Shown one piece after another: positions 32,597 through 41,141 of a stretch of DNA of 64,000 bases. The notes under the pieces were generated by a model, which saw only the letters and a program-made list of their open reading frames with translations, was not told the DNA's origin and made no database searches. The DNA is taken from contig NZ_CP107928.1 of NCBI RefSeq assembly GCF_036030735.1, positions 5,766,001 through 5,830,000 of the forward strand, written 5' to 3'. Position numbers and translations under genes: made by a program. Position 1 is the stretch's first letter. Every line of letters starts with the position of its first letter. Origin of the DNA: Streptomyces sp. NBC_00425 (lineage in GTDB: Bacteria > Actinomycetota > Actinomycetes > Streptomycetales > Streptomycetaceae).

Positions 32597-32767
32597 TTAT
32601 GCGGGGTTTCCGCCAGCTTGTGTGGCCTCCGCCCACTGGACGAGGAGGCGGGCGTACTCGGCGGTCCGGGTTCGGGTGGCGGGCTGGGACATGAGCCGAC
32701 GGATACGAGCGTTGACCTGGTCCGCTTCCGGGCGCGGATGACCGCGAAGCGGGTGATGCCGGGACAT
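32597..32767 (-). CDS. Small hypothetical protein (minus strand)
   Basis: A 56-residue protein starting at ATG 32767. It is basic at the N-terminus and carries ARIRRLMSQPATRTRTAEYA and RLLVQWAEATQ, a short helix-rich pattern seen in small Streptomyces proteins associated with phages and integrative elements. A longer frame extends upstream but lacks a better start. Function unknown. Confidence 0.55.
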   Translation of the reverse strand: MSRHHPLRGHPRPEADQVNARIRRLMSQPATRTRTAEYARLLVQWAEATQAGGNPA

Positions 32768-32810
32768 AGGGGCAACCGTACGGCCCGGCACTGACACTCG
32801 GGTCAGTCGG

Positions 32811-33368
32811 TCAGGGGCGCAGGACCATGGCGTCGTAGACCGGCGACTCCTCGGCATGCTTGATCTGCCCGATGACCTCATACCCCCAGCGCGGGTACGC
32901 GCTGCGGACGGGCTCGTTGTCGACGATGCAGGTGAGCGTCGTCCACGGCTCGGTGCGGGCCTGGACCATCACGTCGTGCAGGCGACGGCCCACGCCCTGA
33001 CCCTGGTAGGCGGGCAGCGTCATCAGCTCCCGCAGCCAGAACACCTCACCCTCCTCGGCGGCCCGGACGGCGTCGGCCGGCCGCGCCTCGCCCAGGGATG
33101 TCCACCACGCGCGCTCCGGGTCGAGGGTGACGCCGTGGACGTAGCCGACGAGCGTGCCGTCGTCGAGACGGCCGGTCAGCACGGAGAAGCCCGGCATGTC
33201 GAACGCGGCGTGCAGCCGGTTGATGTACGTCGGGACGGAGAAGAACGGGTCACCGGCGTACGGGGGAACGTTGTAGACGTCGGCGTAGACGGCGATCAGC
33301 TCGTCCGCGACCTCCTTGGCCCCTTCGGGGCTGTGGTACTCCACGGTCAGGCTCCCGGTGACGGGCAT
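32811..33368 (-). CDS. GNAT family N-acetyltransferase
   Basis: A 185-residue protein. The acetyl-CoA binding motif is LMTLPAYQGQGVGRRLHD (Q-G-Q-G-V-G), with a preceding VFWLRELM strand and a C-terminal YPRWGYEVIGQIKH strand, as in GNAT enzymes that acetylate small molecules or protein N-termini. It lies 11 nt downstream of the XRE/TPR regulator on the same strand, so the two form an operon. The substrate is unknown; this could be accessory cargo of the prophage or host DNA. Confidence 0.85.
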   Translation of the reverse strand: MPVTGSLTVEYHSPEGAKEVADELIAVYADVYNVPPYAGDPFFSVPTYINRLHAAFDMPGFSVLTGRLDDGTLVGYVHGVTLDPERAWWTSLGEARPADAVRAAEEGEVFWLRELMTLPAYQGQGVGRRLHDVMVQARTEPWTTLTCIVDNEPVRSAYPRWGYEVIGQIKHAEESPVYDAMVLRP

Positions 33369-33379
33369 GCCAGCTCCCT

Positions 33380-34687
33380 TCAGGCGATGTGCTGGTTCAG
33401 CAGCTCGATCGTGTCACGGGCCTGGCCGTCGCGGCTGCCGTACGGGGTGAGGCTGTCCCGGACGACGACGAGCTGCAGCCGGTTGCGGGTGGAGGCCTGG
33501 CCGCCGTCGATGAGGCGCAGGGACTCGCGGGCCGCGCTGACACTGCGGTCCAGGTCCCGGTCTTCGACGGCCGCCGTGGCGAGGCGGGCCAGGCACATAC
33601 CCCGGTTGCGGCTGTGCTGGATGTCCTGGAGGGTCGCCGAGCGCTCGAGGAGTCTGACCGCCCGCCGGTGCTGGCCGAGGTCGGAGCGGCACATCCCCTC
33701 GAGGCAGACCAGCTCGGCCTCGTTGAGGAAGTGGACCCATTCCGGGTCGCGGTCGCTGGGGCCCTGATCGAAGTGCCGCCAGGCCCGACGGATCGCGGTG
33801 GAGGCGTTCAGCTCGTCCCCGGCGCGGGAATAGCCCTGCGCGGTGCGGATGGCCAGCATGGCGTTCACGCGCGGGGGAGCGGACCAGGACGCGGCGTGCT
33901 GGCCGGCGAGCTTTGCCAGGCGGACGGCTTCCCTCGGCTTGCCGAGGTCGACGCTCTGTCGGCTCATGTTGGACAGGGTGCGGGTGGCGAGCGGCAGGTC
34001 ATTCTCCAGGAGGGCGGTGTTCAGTGCCTCGGAGAAGTACAGCCGGGCCTCTTCCTGGCGGTTGGCGTCGTAGCAGAACCAGCCGAGGGAGGTGGTGAGC
34101 TGGCCGCTGATCTGGTGGAGCTCGGCGCCGATCTCCTCCGGGTAGGTGCCCTCGTCGATGAGGTGCTGTACCCACATGAGGTGTGAGCGGGCGGTGCGCC
34201 ATAGCCGGTCGCCGCCGAAGCGCTGGTCGATGGCGTCGAGGTCGGCGGCGGCCTCTTTCAGCTCATGGACTTCGTCCTCGCCGACTCTGACCTCTGTGAG
34301 GCCGGGGCGAGTTGAGGCGCGGGAGGGGGTGAGCCAGGGCAGGCCGACGGCGGCACCGGCCCCGAACAGGGCAGAGCGACGTTTCACGGGATCGTTCTCC
34401 TGAGCGACTGCGGGGGCTTCTCCCCCCAGGGTCGCAGGAGGTTGAAACCCGAGGTACTGGGGGCCCTTGCCGAACGCGGCGCGCAGGGCGGTCGCGTGAT
34501 GTGGCTGGGGCCAGCCGGGAGTTGCGGACTCCCAGCGGCGGTACGTACGGACGCTGACCTCGAAGGCGCTGTCGTGCAGCGCGCCTCTTCCGGCCGCGCT
34601 GATGCCTTCGGCGGCGGAGTCCTGGCTGAACCAGCCTTTGGAGATCCGCGCCGCGAACAGTGCTTCGTTGCCTGGCGCTTTCGCCAT
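33380..34687 (-). CDS. XRE-type regulator with TPR-like domain
   Basis: A 435-residue protein. Residues 1-75 look like an atypical helix-turn-helix (SVRTYRRWESATPGWPQPHH), similar to Streptomyces XRE/TPR regulators. KRRSALFGAGAAVGLPW near 102-118 is a twin-arginine-like hydrophobic segment common inside this family. From about 130 on, helical repeats (ARLYFSEALNTALLENDLPL, AVRLAKLAGQHAA) look like tetratricopeptide units, which often sense a peptide or partner. It is followed by the GNAT gene. Regulation of a nearby cargo gene is possible; no target is evident. Confidence 0.8.
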   Translation of the reverse strand: MAKAPGNEALFAARISKGWFSQDSAAEGISAAGRGALHDSAFEVSVRTYRRWESATPGWPQPHHATALRAAFGKGPQYLGFQPPATLGGEAPAVAQENDPVKRRSALFGAGAAVGLPWLTPSRASTRPGLTEVRVGEDEVHELKEAAADLDAIDQRFGGDRLWRTARSHLMWVQHLIDEGTYPEEIGAELHQISGQLTTSLGWFCYDANRQEEARLYFSEALNTALLENDLPLATRTLSNMSRQSVDLGKPREAVRLAKLAGQHAASWSAPPRVNAMLAIRTAQGYSRAGDELNASTAIRRAWRHFDQGPSDRDPEWVHFLNEAELVCLEGMCRSDLGQHRRAVRLLERSATLQDIQHSRNRGMCLARLATAAVEDRDLDRSVSAARESLRLIDGGQASTRNRLQLVVVRDSLTPYGSRDGQARDTIELLNQHIA

Positions 34688-34937
34688 CAGTCCCCCTGAT
34701 GCGTATGACCGATATCACCGTAGGACGCAACGCGTGCAGGGGGCGTGCCGTATCGCGAAATGGCAGCGGACAGCCCGTCAGAGGACGGTGAATGGCCGGT
34801 AGATGGCCGCTCAGTGTCCTGGGATGACCGATGGTCGTGGACTCCAATGGTCCTGTTGCCCTTCTGCGGGCACAGCGGGCCCGCCCCCGTCCCCCGAGGG
34901 CAGGGCCCGCTCCTCCCTCCCTGACCGAGGCGTGACG

Positions 34938-35489
34938 ATGTCGGAACCCACGCAGGAGCACAGAGCGACAGCCCTCGACCACACGGCCGGCCAGGTCGTC
35001 ACCGGCCGGGAACGCTTCCTCGCCATCGCACGATGGCTACTGGACGCGGCTGACGACGAGGAGCAGGCACGGCGCGAGTGGAAGGCCGGCGGTATCGCGC
35101 TGCTGCGCTGCGGCCGCTCATTCGACGCGGTCTGTGTCCCGCTGGTCCTCGTCGAGACGGCGGCCGGCACGACAGACCGGCAGCGGTTGGCGGCCTACCT
35201 GCACGAGGCGCTGCTGGGCGGCCCGGTCTTCCTCGACACTGCCTCACACCTCGTGTACTGCCTGCTGTCGACCTCGACGCCGCCCGATTGGCGGCCGCCG
35301 GACTGCGGGCACTTCGGCAGGGACAACTACCTCGGCGTTCCCCTCCCGGGCGGCCCGGATACCGCGCGGTCCTACTGGCTGGTCGAGCCGGACGCTCCGG
35401 GCGCGGTGTGCGTGCTGGACGCGGTGTCGCAGATGGTGACGTTCGCTCACTTCCGTGCCGCGACTCGGGACGGCCAGCGCCGTGCGTGA
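34938..35489 (+). CDS. Conserved hypothetical protein upstream of ATPase
   Basis: A 183-residue protein. The ATG at 34938 begins MSEPTQEHRATA. Conserved-looking parts include GIALLRCGRSFDAVCVPLVLV, GGPVFLDTASHLVYCLLST and RSYWLVEPDAPGAVCVLDAV. This pattern recurs in Streptomyces proteins encoded beside RsbW-type ATPases, and the fold vaguely resembles a primase-polymerase-like domain. Upstream, AGCGGGCCC (34874-34882) and GGGCCCGCT (34903-34911) form an inverted repeat near the start. The 3' end overlaps the start of the ATPase gene. Function unknown. Confidence 0.65.
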   Translation: MSEPTQEHRATALDHTAGQVVTGRERFLAIARWLLDAADDEEQARREWKAGGIALLRCGRSFDAVCVPLVLVETAAGTTDRQRLAAYLHEALLGGPVFLDTASHLVYCLLSTSTPPDWRPPDCGHFGRDNYLGVPLPGGPDTARSYWLVEPDAPGAVCVLDAVSQMVTFAHFRAATRDGQRRA

Positions 35490-36006
35490 GGCGCTGCGGC
35501 GGCGCCGCTTGCTGGCGACGCACGTCGCAGAGGGCGACTTCGTGCGGGCCCCCGAGTCGGTACGGGCCGCCCGCCAGTTCGCGACCGGCGTCGTGAACGG
35601 CTGGGAGATGCCCGAACTCGCCGACGCGGTCGAGCTGGTGACCTCCGAGCTGGCGACGAACGCCGTGCAGCACACGCGGGCGGACGAGTTCCAGGTGACT
35701 ATCCACCGACTGAGCGACGGCCTGGTGCGGGTCGCGGTGACCGACCGAAGCTGTACGCCTCCCGCCGTGTACACGGCCGGCGACGACGAGGACCACGGCC
35801 GCGGCCTGTTCCTCGTCGAGCGTGTGGCCGCGCGCTGGGACACCGAACTCCTGCCGCACGGCAAGAGCGTGTGGGCCGACCTGGAGATGCCATTGCGGCC
35901 GGGGCTGTCGGCCCGGCATGCGCGGCTGCAGGCGCAGGCGATCTACCTCCTGATAGTCCTCACGGTCGCCTCGCTGCTGGTCGCGGGCGTCGCCGCGCAC
36001 CGCTGA
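35482..36006 (+). CDS. RsbW-like ATP-binding protein with C-terminal membrane helix
   Basis: A protein of about 174 residues. LVTSELATNAVQH holds the Bergerat-fold N-box Asn60; VAVTDRSCTPP and DHGRGLFLVERVA are the G1 and G2 boxes of HATPase_c_2 anti-sigma kinases. Unusually, the last 25 residues (AIYLLIVLTVASLLVAGVAAH) form a transmembrane helix, which would anchor it at the membrane with the ATPase inside. GTG 35482 is chosen because it overlaps the previous stop; GTG 35455 is possible. A partner sigma factor or STAS protein is not adjacent. Confidence 0.75.
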   Translation: MREALRRRRLLATHVAEGDFVRAPESVRAARQFATGVVNGWEMPELADAVELVTSELATNAVQHTRADEFQVTIHRLSDGLVRVAVTDRSCTPPAVYTAGDDEDHGRGLFLVERVAARWDTELLPHGKSVWADLEMPLRPGLSARHARLQAQAIYLLIVLTVASLLVAGVAAHR

Positions 36007-36218
36007 TCTCCCGCTCCCGGCCGGTCGTTCACGGACGAACCGATCTCCCACGGTTGCCGGATCTCGCCCGATGCGAGGCCCCCGGCCTGGAGCGGGCCCA
36101 CCGGTCCTGGCCGCCCACCCGACGGCCAGGACCGGCACCACAGACTCCCGCCCTCCCATCCGAGAGGGCCGGGCACAGAGCGGGGAGCGTGTTCCCCGCC
36201 AGAGACACGAGGAGTGTC

Positions 36219-36452
36219 ATGCAGCAGAACCAGGACCTCTACGCCCTGTCCCTCGACGGCGCCGAGTTCACCGCGCTGTGCGGCGGCAACCAGGGCGGCG
36301 ACAACGAGCAGTGCGTCGAGCTGGCGGCCATCCCGGGCGCGGTCGACGCGTTCGCGGTCCGCGACAGCAAGAACCCGGCGGCCGGCGTGCTCCGCTTCAC
36401 CGGCGCGGAGCTGCGGGAGCTTCGTGACGCGGAGGTCATTGTCAGTGCCTGA
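36219..36452 (+). CDS. DUF397 protein
   Basis: A 77-residue protein. CVELAAIPGAVDAFAVRD and SKNPAAGVLRFTGAELREL match the DUF397 pattern, a small actinobacterial family usually encoded next to XRE regulators (WhiJ-like) and thought to act as their antagonist. The ATG at 36219 follows GAGGAG. The nearest XRE gene here is 1.5 kb upstream on the other strand. The N-terminal 20 residues (QNQDLYALSLDGAEFTALCG) are slightly longer than usual. Confidence 0.75.
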   Translation: MQQNQDLYALSLDGAEFTALCGGNQGGDNEQCVELAAIPGAVDAFAVRDSKNPAAGVLRFTGAELRELRDAEVIVSA

Positions 36453-36541
36453 CCGTAGTGTCTGACCGTCGCCTCGGCACGGTTCCGGGGCGGGCTCTCG
36501 CACGGGGGTCCGCCCCTCTTGACCTTCGGGAAGGGGTCATC

Positions 36542-37075
36542 GTGAAGCAGCAGGGTTGGCCGGTAAGCAGCGAGAACTGGACGGGCCACTGGCACGGGTT
36601 CGGTCCGTGGATCGGGAGCGGCCAGAGCCACAAGGAAGAGTCGCGGCGTCGCCCCGGCCAGGGTGCGCGGGACCCGCAGACCGAGCTGTTCGTCAGGGAC
36701 AAGCGGCCCCCGATGATGACCGGTCATTGGTTGATGAAGACCGATCAGGTCGCCGGGACGTGGACCAGCGTCGAGGACGCTGTCGCCTGGCTGCAGGAGC
36801 GCTACGAAGCGGCGCCGCCGATGGTCCGGGACGACGGGAAAGCCGCGTACGTCGAGCTGCCCGACAAGATCCGGTACGCCCTCGATGTTCTGCCGCGCGG
36901 GGTCGACGTCACCTGGTGCTACTGGACACAGACCCGCATGCTCGCGTCGTACTCGGTGGTCTGCTGCCGCAATCTGGCGCAACATCACCTGGCGTGCCCT
37001 TCCCCTCCGGATGCGATCTCCCTCGATACGAGGAGGAACAGAAGCGATGTCGCTTCGGCACTTGCTCCCGCCTGA
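36542..37075 (+). CDS. Hypothetical protein upstream of JmjC/cupin gene
   Basis: A 177-residue protein. GTG 36542 follows GGGAAGGGG and is preferred to the longer frame. The N-terminus is Trp/Gly-rich (GWPVSSENWTGHWHGF); the middle has WTSVEDAVAWLQERYEAAPP and a KIRYALDVLPRGVDVTWCYW strand; the C-terminal tail is basic. It overlaps the JmjC gene by 29 nt in another phase. No family recognised; the overlap suggests joint function with the oxygenase. Confidence 0.5.
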   Translation: MKQQGWPVSSENWTGHWHGFGPWIGSGQSHKEESRRRPGQGARDPQTELFVRDKRPPMMTGHWLMKTDQVAGTWTSVEDAVAWLQERYEAAPPMVRDDGKAAYVELPDKIRYALDVLPRGVDVTWCYWTQTRMLASYSVVCCRNLAQHHLACPSPPDAISLDTRRNRSDVASALAPA

Positions 37076-37949
37076 CGGCGTTGAGGAGCTGCTGTCCGGC
37101 TGGCCGGACGAGCCGCGCGTATACCAGCGCGGACGGACAGACGTGGACAGCGTCATCACGGCCGACTGGCTGTGGGACCACATCGACCTCGGGTGCGTGC
37201 CGCCCGAGGAGGTGCGGGCCGTGAAGAAGGGCGTGCCGTCGATCACGGCGCACGCCTTCTCCACCCACGGCCGCACCGACGGCCGGCGCCTGCGCGGCTT
37301 GTACGAGCGGGGCTACACGATCCGGCTGGGCAACCTCCAGCGGGTCATGGCCGTGTTCGGCCGGATCTCGCACGAGATCCAGCAGGAGACCGGCTGCAGC
37401 AACTACGTCCACGCGTTCATGACGGCGGCCGGCCAGCAAGGCCTGAGCCACCACTGGGATCAGCAGATGGCGGTGATCGTCCAGCTTGCGGGCGGGAAGC
37501 TCTGGGAGCTGTGGGGGCCGGTCGTGGACTCGCCGATGAGAGAGGTGAACGAGTCCGGCCGGGTGTGGGACGAGTCGTGGATCCCCGGCTGGGAGGACCG
37601 CGGTCCTGACCTCTCCGTGCACCTGATGCCTGGTGAATCGCTACTCGTGCCGCGCGGCTGGGTCCACAACCCGTCCGTACCGGAGGACGGTCAGGACAGC
37701 GTGCACCTGACGTTCGCGATCCGGGAGCGCACGCCGTACTGGCTTGCGGAGAAGATCCTCGCCGGGCTGATCGAGAACCCGGCCATGCGGCGGATCATCC
37801 CGCCCGGCGAGCTGCTCGGCCCGGGGCTGCCCCGCCACCTGGAAGAGACCTGCGGACAGTTGGCGTCCTACCTGGCCTCAGTCGACGTGGAGGGGCTCGC
37901 CGAGCGGGTCACCACCGCGGCGCTCAGCGAGCTGGAGTACACCACCTGA
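37047..37949 (+). CDS. JmjC/cupin-4-type 2-oxoglutarate oxygenase
   Basis: A 300-residue protein. LSHHWDQQMAVIVQLAGG holds the HxD iron ligands (His136 and Asp138) and GESLLVPRGWVHNPS the distal His207; KLWELWG sits between. This is the JmjC/cupin_4 core used by bacterial ribosomal-oxygenase-like and peptide or protein hydroxylases. A C-terminal helical segment (LPRHLEETCGQLASYLASV) resembles the accessory domain of that family. The ATG follows AGGAGG. It overlaps the upstream hypothetical gene. The substrate is unknown; with the DUF397 and ATPase genes it may form the cargo end of the element. Confidence 0.78.
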   Translation: MSLRHLLPPDGVEELLSGWPDEPRVYQRGRTDVDSVITADWLWDHIDLGCVPPEEVRAVKKGVPSITAHAFSTHGRTDGRRLRGLYERGYTIRLGNLQRVMAVFGRISHEIQQETGCSNYVHAFMTAAGQQGLSHHWDQQMAVIVQLAGGKLWELWGPVVDSPMREVNESGRVWDESWIPGWEDRGPDLSVHLMPGESLLVPRGWVHNPSVPEDGQDSVHLTFAIRERTPYWLAEKILAGLIENPAMRRIIPPGELLGPGLPRHLEETCGQLASYLASVDVEGLAERVTTAALSELEYTT

Positions 37950-38160
37950 CGGTTCGCCCCTCCGTCGTGCAGGCCCGACTGACGTCCGCCGGGCCTGTCC
38001 GCCGTATAGACGTATGGGCATAGAAAGCGCTGTTTTAGCCAAAGCGCAGGGCAGATCAGGGCAGAATGGTTGTGCGCGCAACATGAGCCCGTCGCCCCTC
38101 CTTGGGCGGCGACCGGGCCGGGGGCCCTGCTCCGCATAAGCGGGCCCCTGGGGCCGGCAA

Positions 38161-38193
38161 GACGGGCCCGGCAGACCTACTGCCGGGCCCGTC
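38161..38193 (+). terminator. Strong terminator at the end of the accessory region
   Basis: GACGGGCCCGGCA (38161-38173) and TGCCGGGCCCGTC (38181-38193) form a perfect 13-bp stem with a 7-nt loop, followed by TCTGTTCTGT. A second weaker hairpin (38121-38148) precedes it. Confidence 0.85.
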
Positions 38194-38418
38194 TCTGTTC
38201 TGTCCAGCATCCTCGCGCGGATGCATCTGCGCCAGAACTCCCTCAAGGGCATTGATCCGGCCAAGGTCGTGGCCTGGGACGGCGGGGCGCTCTCAGCCAG
38301 CCGTCGAGTGCGTTGCAGCAGGTCAGGAAACCGTGCGCCAGGTGCGCCAGAACTTGGCGCACGGAGCGGGCTGAAGCGGGTGGATGCGGGTGAATTCGGG
38401 AAGTTGCGGGGTCGAACT

Positions 38419-38475
38419 CGCAGGTCGGCGCTCTGACCTGCGACGCAAGGCAGGTTCAAGTCCGGCTCTGGGCAC
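38419..38475 (+). other. tRNA 3'-end-like segment, possible attachment site (attR)
   Basis: GGTTCAAGTCC (38453-38463) is a T-arm consensus; GCAGG and CCGGC flank the TTCAAGT loop with one mismatched pair, followed by TCTGGGC and A, as in a tRNA acceptor end. The 5' acceptor (GCCCAGA) is absent, so no intact tRNA exists here. CGCAGGTC and GACCTGCG (38419-38442) form an upstream hairpin. Such 3' remnants are what a prophage leaves at one end after integrating into a tRNA gene. Confidence 0.45.
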
Positions 38476-38707
38476 TTCCGCGGTCACCGTGTGTGACGCT
38501 CGGGGACGGTGGGTCGCGAAAGGGGTCGCCGGTCACGGCCGGCCGACCCCTGATGCGCGTTCGGTCCCCGATGCGCGTTCCGTCCCCTTTCTCCGCGCCG
38601 GCGCCCGTCCTTGCAGAACCGGCGCCCGCACCCCGTCCGCCATGGGCCGGAACCCTTGACCGTTGACACCCGCAGAGCCAGGGCGCAGACTCGGACGCGG
38701 ATCGTGA

Positions 38708-38725
38708 AGTGAAGAAAAGTTCACT
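38708..38725 (+). promoter_or_regulatory. Palindromic operator-like site upstream of pobA
   Basis: AGTGAA and TTCACT (38708-38713 and 38720-38725) flank six bases (GAAAAG), 41 nt before the pobA ATG. Aromatic-degradation genes are often controlled by IclR-type PobR proteins that bind such imperfect palindromes. A regulator gene is not in the immediate neighbourhood. Confidence 0.45.
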
Positions 38726-38765
38726 GTACGAACAGCCTCCGTCCCGCCCTCGAAGGGAACGTCCG

Positions 38766-39941
38766 ATGCGCACGACCGTCGGCATCGTCGGCGCCGGCCC
38801 CGCCGGCCTCCTCCTCGCCCGTCTGCTGCACAACGCCGGCGTCGACTCGGTCGTGCTGGAGAGCCGTGACCGCGCCTACGTCGAGCAGCGGCAGCGCGCC
38901 GGAATCCTGGAACAGGGCACGGTGGACGTCCTGCGGGCGGCGGGCGCCGGGGAGCGCATGGACCGCGAGGGCCTGCGGCACGACGGCATAGAGCTGCGGT
39001 TCGACCGCCGCCGCCATCGCGTCGACTTCCCCGCGCTCACCGGCGGCCGGTCGGTGACCGTCTACGCCCAGACCGAGGTGTGCAAGGACCTCATCGCCCT
39101 CCAGTTGAAGGAAGGCGGCCCGCTGCTGTTCGAGGCGGAGGCCCTGGCCGTGGAGGACGCCGACACCGACCACCCCCGCGTGCGCTTCCGTCACCAGGGC
39201 GTCGAGGACGTCCTGGAGTGCGACTACGTCGTCGGCTGCGACGGCTTCTGGGGCGTCGCCCGCAGGGCCGTCCCGGCCGGACTGAGCCGCACCTTCGAAC
39301 GGTCCTACCCCTTCGGCTGGCTCGGCGTCCTCGCCGACGTGCCGCCCTCCCACGACGAGCTGGTCTACGCCCGCCACGACCGCGGGTTCGCACTGCTGTC
39401 CATGCGCTCCCCGTCCGTCTCCCGTCTCTACCTCCAGGTGCCCGAGGGCACGGACGCCGGGTCGTGGAGCGACGGGGAGATCTGGGACGAGCTGGAGCGG
39501 CGGTTCGCCACCGACGACGGCTGGCGGCTGGAGCGCGGCCCGATCACGCAGAAGTCGGTCACCCCGATGCGCTCGTACGTCCACGAGCCCATGCGGCACG
39601 GCCGGCTCTTCCTCGCCGGCGACGCGGCCCACATCGTGCCGCCCACCGGGGCGAAGGGGCTGAACCTGGCCGTGGGGGACGTCGTCACCTTCGCGCGGGC
39701 GCTGACCCATCGTCGGGAGACGGGATCGTCCGCGCTCCTGGACGCCTACTCCGCGACCTGTCTGCGGCGCGTGTGGCAGGCCGAGCGGTTCTCCTACGAC
39801 ATGACGACCCTGCTGCACCCCGCCCCGGACGCGGACCCCTTCGAGAGCCGTCTCCAGCTCGCCCGTCTCGAGCGGCTCGCCTCCTCCCGGGCCGCCGAGA
39901 CCGATCTCGCCGAGGGATACACCGGGTTCTCGTTCGAATGA
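38766..39941 (+). CDS. pobA: 4-hydroxybenzoate 3-monooxygenase
   Basis: A 391-residue flavoprotein that converts 4-hydroxybenzoate to protocatechuate using NAD(P)H and oxygen. GIVGAGPAGLLLARLLH is the N-terminal FAD motif (Gly9 to Gly14), QRQRAGILEQGTVD is specific to this enzyme, YVVGCDG is the DG motif, and GRLFLAGDAAHIVPPTGAKG is the GD motif. Length agrees with the family. The ATG at 38766 follows AGGGAA. It is monocistronic, just after the proposed integration boundary, and typical of Streptomyces chromosomes. Confidence 0.95.
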   Translation: MRTTVGIVGAGPAGLLLARLLHNAGVDSVVLESRDRAYVEQRQRAGILEQGTVDVLRAAGAGERMDREGLRHDGIELRFDRRRHRVDFPALTGGRSVTVYAQTEVCKDLIALQLKEGGPLLFEAEALAVEDADTDHPRVRFRHQGVEDVLECDYVVGCDGFWGVARRAVPAGLSRTFERSYPFGWLGVLADVPPSHDELVYARHDRGFALLSMRSPSVSRLYLQVPEGTDAGSWSDGEIWDELERRFATDDGWRLERGPITQKSVTPMRSYVHEPMRHGRLFLAGDAAHIVPPTGAKGLNLAVGDVVTFARALTHRRETGSSALLDAYSATCLRRVWQAERFSYDMTTLLHPAPDADPFESRLQLARLERLASSRAAETDLAEGYTGFSFE

Positions 39942-40153
39942 CCGAACACCGCGGCCCGTCCGGTCTCCGTGCGGTAGCGGACATGTCGCGGCTTGGTCAT
40001 GATCGGGAACCTTCCGTGCCGGGAATCACGACGCCACGTAGCGTGTTGCGCAGCAACAAGAGGGAAAGATCCTCCCCAAGCACTAGGGTCAATCCTTTGC
40101 CTACCCATTACCCTTGAGCTCAAGGCCGCGCAGTGTGGCCACGGAGGAGTGCA

Positions 40154-41038
40154 ATGAGGAGCAGAAACCCGGTCTTCTCGCGACGGGGGTTCAGCCGCGA
40201 CAACGGCTACGCGGGCTTCAACGCCGCGCCGCAGGCCGGGGGACCCGCAGTCGGCACGCAGCAGGGCAACCCGTACGCCCAGCCGGCCGGCAACCCGTAC
40301 GCGCAGAACCCTTACGCCCAGCAGCACGGCGCCCCGCCGCAGGCCCCGGCCGCCACCGGCCGGATGACGATGGACGACGTCGTCGCGCGCACCGCGACCA
40401 CGCTCGGCACCGTGGTCGTCACGGCGATCCTGTCGTGGCTGCTGCTGCCCGTCGACGACGCCAACATCGGCAAGTCGTACGGCATCGCCATCGGCGCCGG
40501 CCTGGTCGCGATGGTGCTCGCCCTGGTCCAGTCGTTCAAGCGGCGCCCGTCGCCCGCGCTGATCCTGTCGTACGCCGCTTTCGAGGGCGTCTTCCTCGGC
40601 GTGATCTCCAGCGCGGTCTCGACCTACATCGCGGACGGCGTCGTCGCCCAGGCGGTGCTCGGCACCATGGCGGTCTTCGCCGGCGTGCTCGTGGCCTACA
40701 AGGCCGGCTGGATCCGCGTCAACCGTCGCTTCTACGGCTTCGTGATGGCCGCCGCGATCGGTTTCGTCCTGCTGATGATGGTGAACCTGCTCTTCGCCGT
40801 CTTCGGCGGCGGTGACGGCCTCGGCTTCCGCAGCGGCGGCCTCGGCATCGTGTTCGGCATCATCGGCATCATCCTCGGCGCCTGCTTCCTCGCCCTGGAC
40901 TTCAAGCAGGTCGAGGACGGCGTGGCCTACGGCGCCCCGCGCGAGGAGGCCTGGCTGGCCGCCTTCGGCCTCACGATGACGCTGGTGTGGATCTACATGG
41001 AGTTCCTGCGACTCCTGTCCATCCTCAACAGCGACTGA
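40154..41038 (+). CDS. BI-1/YccA-type multispanning membrane protein
   Basis: A 294-residue protein. The N-terminal 65 residues are a soluble Gln/Pro/Asn-rich tail (NPYAQPAGNPYAQNPYAQ repeats). Then seven hydrophobic segments (for example TTLGTVVVTAILSWLLLP, AVLGTMAVFAGVLVAY, LGIVFGIIGIILGACF) with a C-terminal VEDGVAYGAPREEAWLAAFG and VWIYMEFLRLLSIL match the bacterial Bax inhibitor-1-like family. These are proposed pH-sensitive ion channels. The ATG at 40154 follows GGAGGAG. Confidence 0.9.
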   Translation: MRSRNPVFSRRGFSRDNGYAGFNAAPQAGGPAVGTQQGNPYAQPAGNPYAQNPYAQQHGAPPQAPAATGRMTMDDVVARTATTLGTVVVTAILSWLLLPVDDANIGKSYGIAIGAGLVAMVLALVQSFKRRPSPALILSYAAFEGVFLGVISSAVSTYIADGVVAQAVLGTMAVFAGVLVAYKAGWIRVNRRFYGFVMAAAIGFVLLMMVNLLFAVFGGGDGLGFRSGGLGIVFGIIGIILGACFLALDFKQVEDGVAYGAPREEAWLAAFGLTMTLVWIYMEFLRLLSILNSD

Positions 41039-41087
41039 GCGCGGAGCCGTCGGCCGGCGGCGCGCGAGCGCCGGCGCACGACAGCGG

Positions 41088-41122
41088 GAAGGGCCCCGGG
41101 ATCATCGATCCCGGGGCCCTTC
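41088..41122. terminator. Bidirectional terminator
   Basis: GAAGGGCCCCGGGAT (41088-41102) and ATCCCGGGGCCCTTC (41108-41122) form a perfect 15-bp stem with a 5-nt loop between converging genes at 41038 and 41142. Confidence 0.9.
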
Positions 41123-41141
41123 GCCGTGTGTCGCGTGCGCG

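Larger units (their letters stand above)
37950..38765. other. Intergenic region with terminators and possible attachment site
   Basis: About 800 bp without a convincing gene. It holds a GGGGCCC hairpin (38121-38148), a strong terminator (38161-38193), a tRNA 3'-end-like segment (about 38419-38475), short direct repeats (GATGCGCGTTC) around 38550-38580 and the pobA promoter region. It separates the accessory genes from the host core genes. Confidence 0.7.

Noticed and set aside
38419..38475. A complete tRNA gene
   Set aside because: No matching 5' acceptor strand, D-arm or consistent anticodon stem is present; only the 3' end resembles a tRNA.
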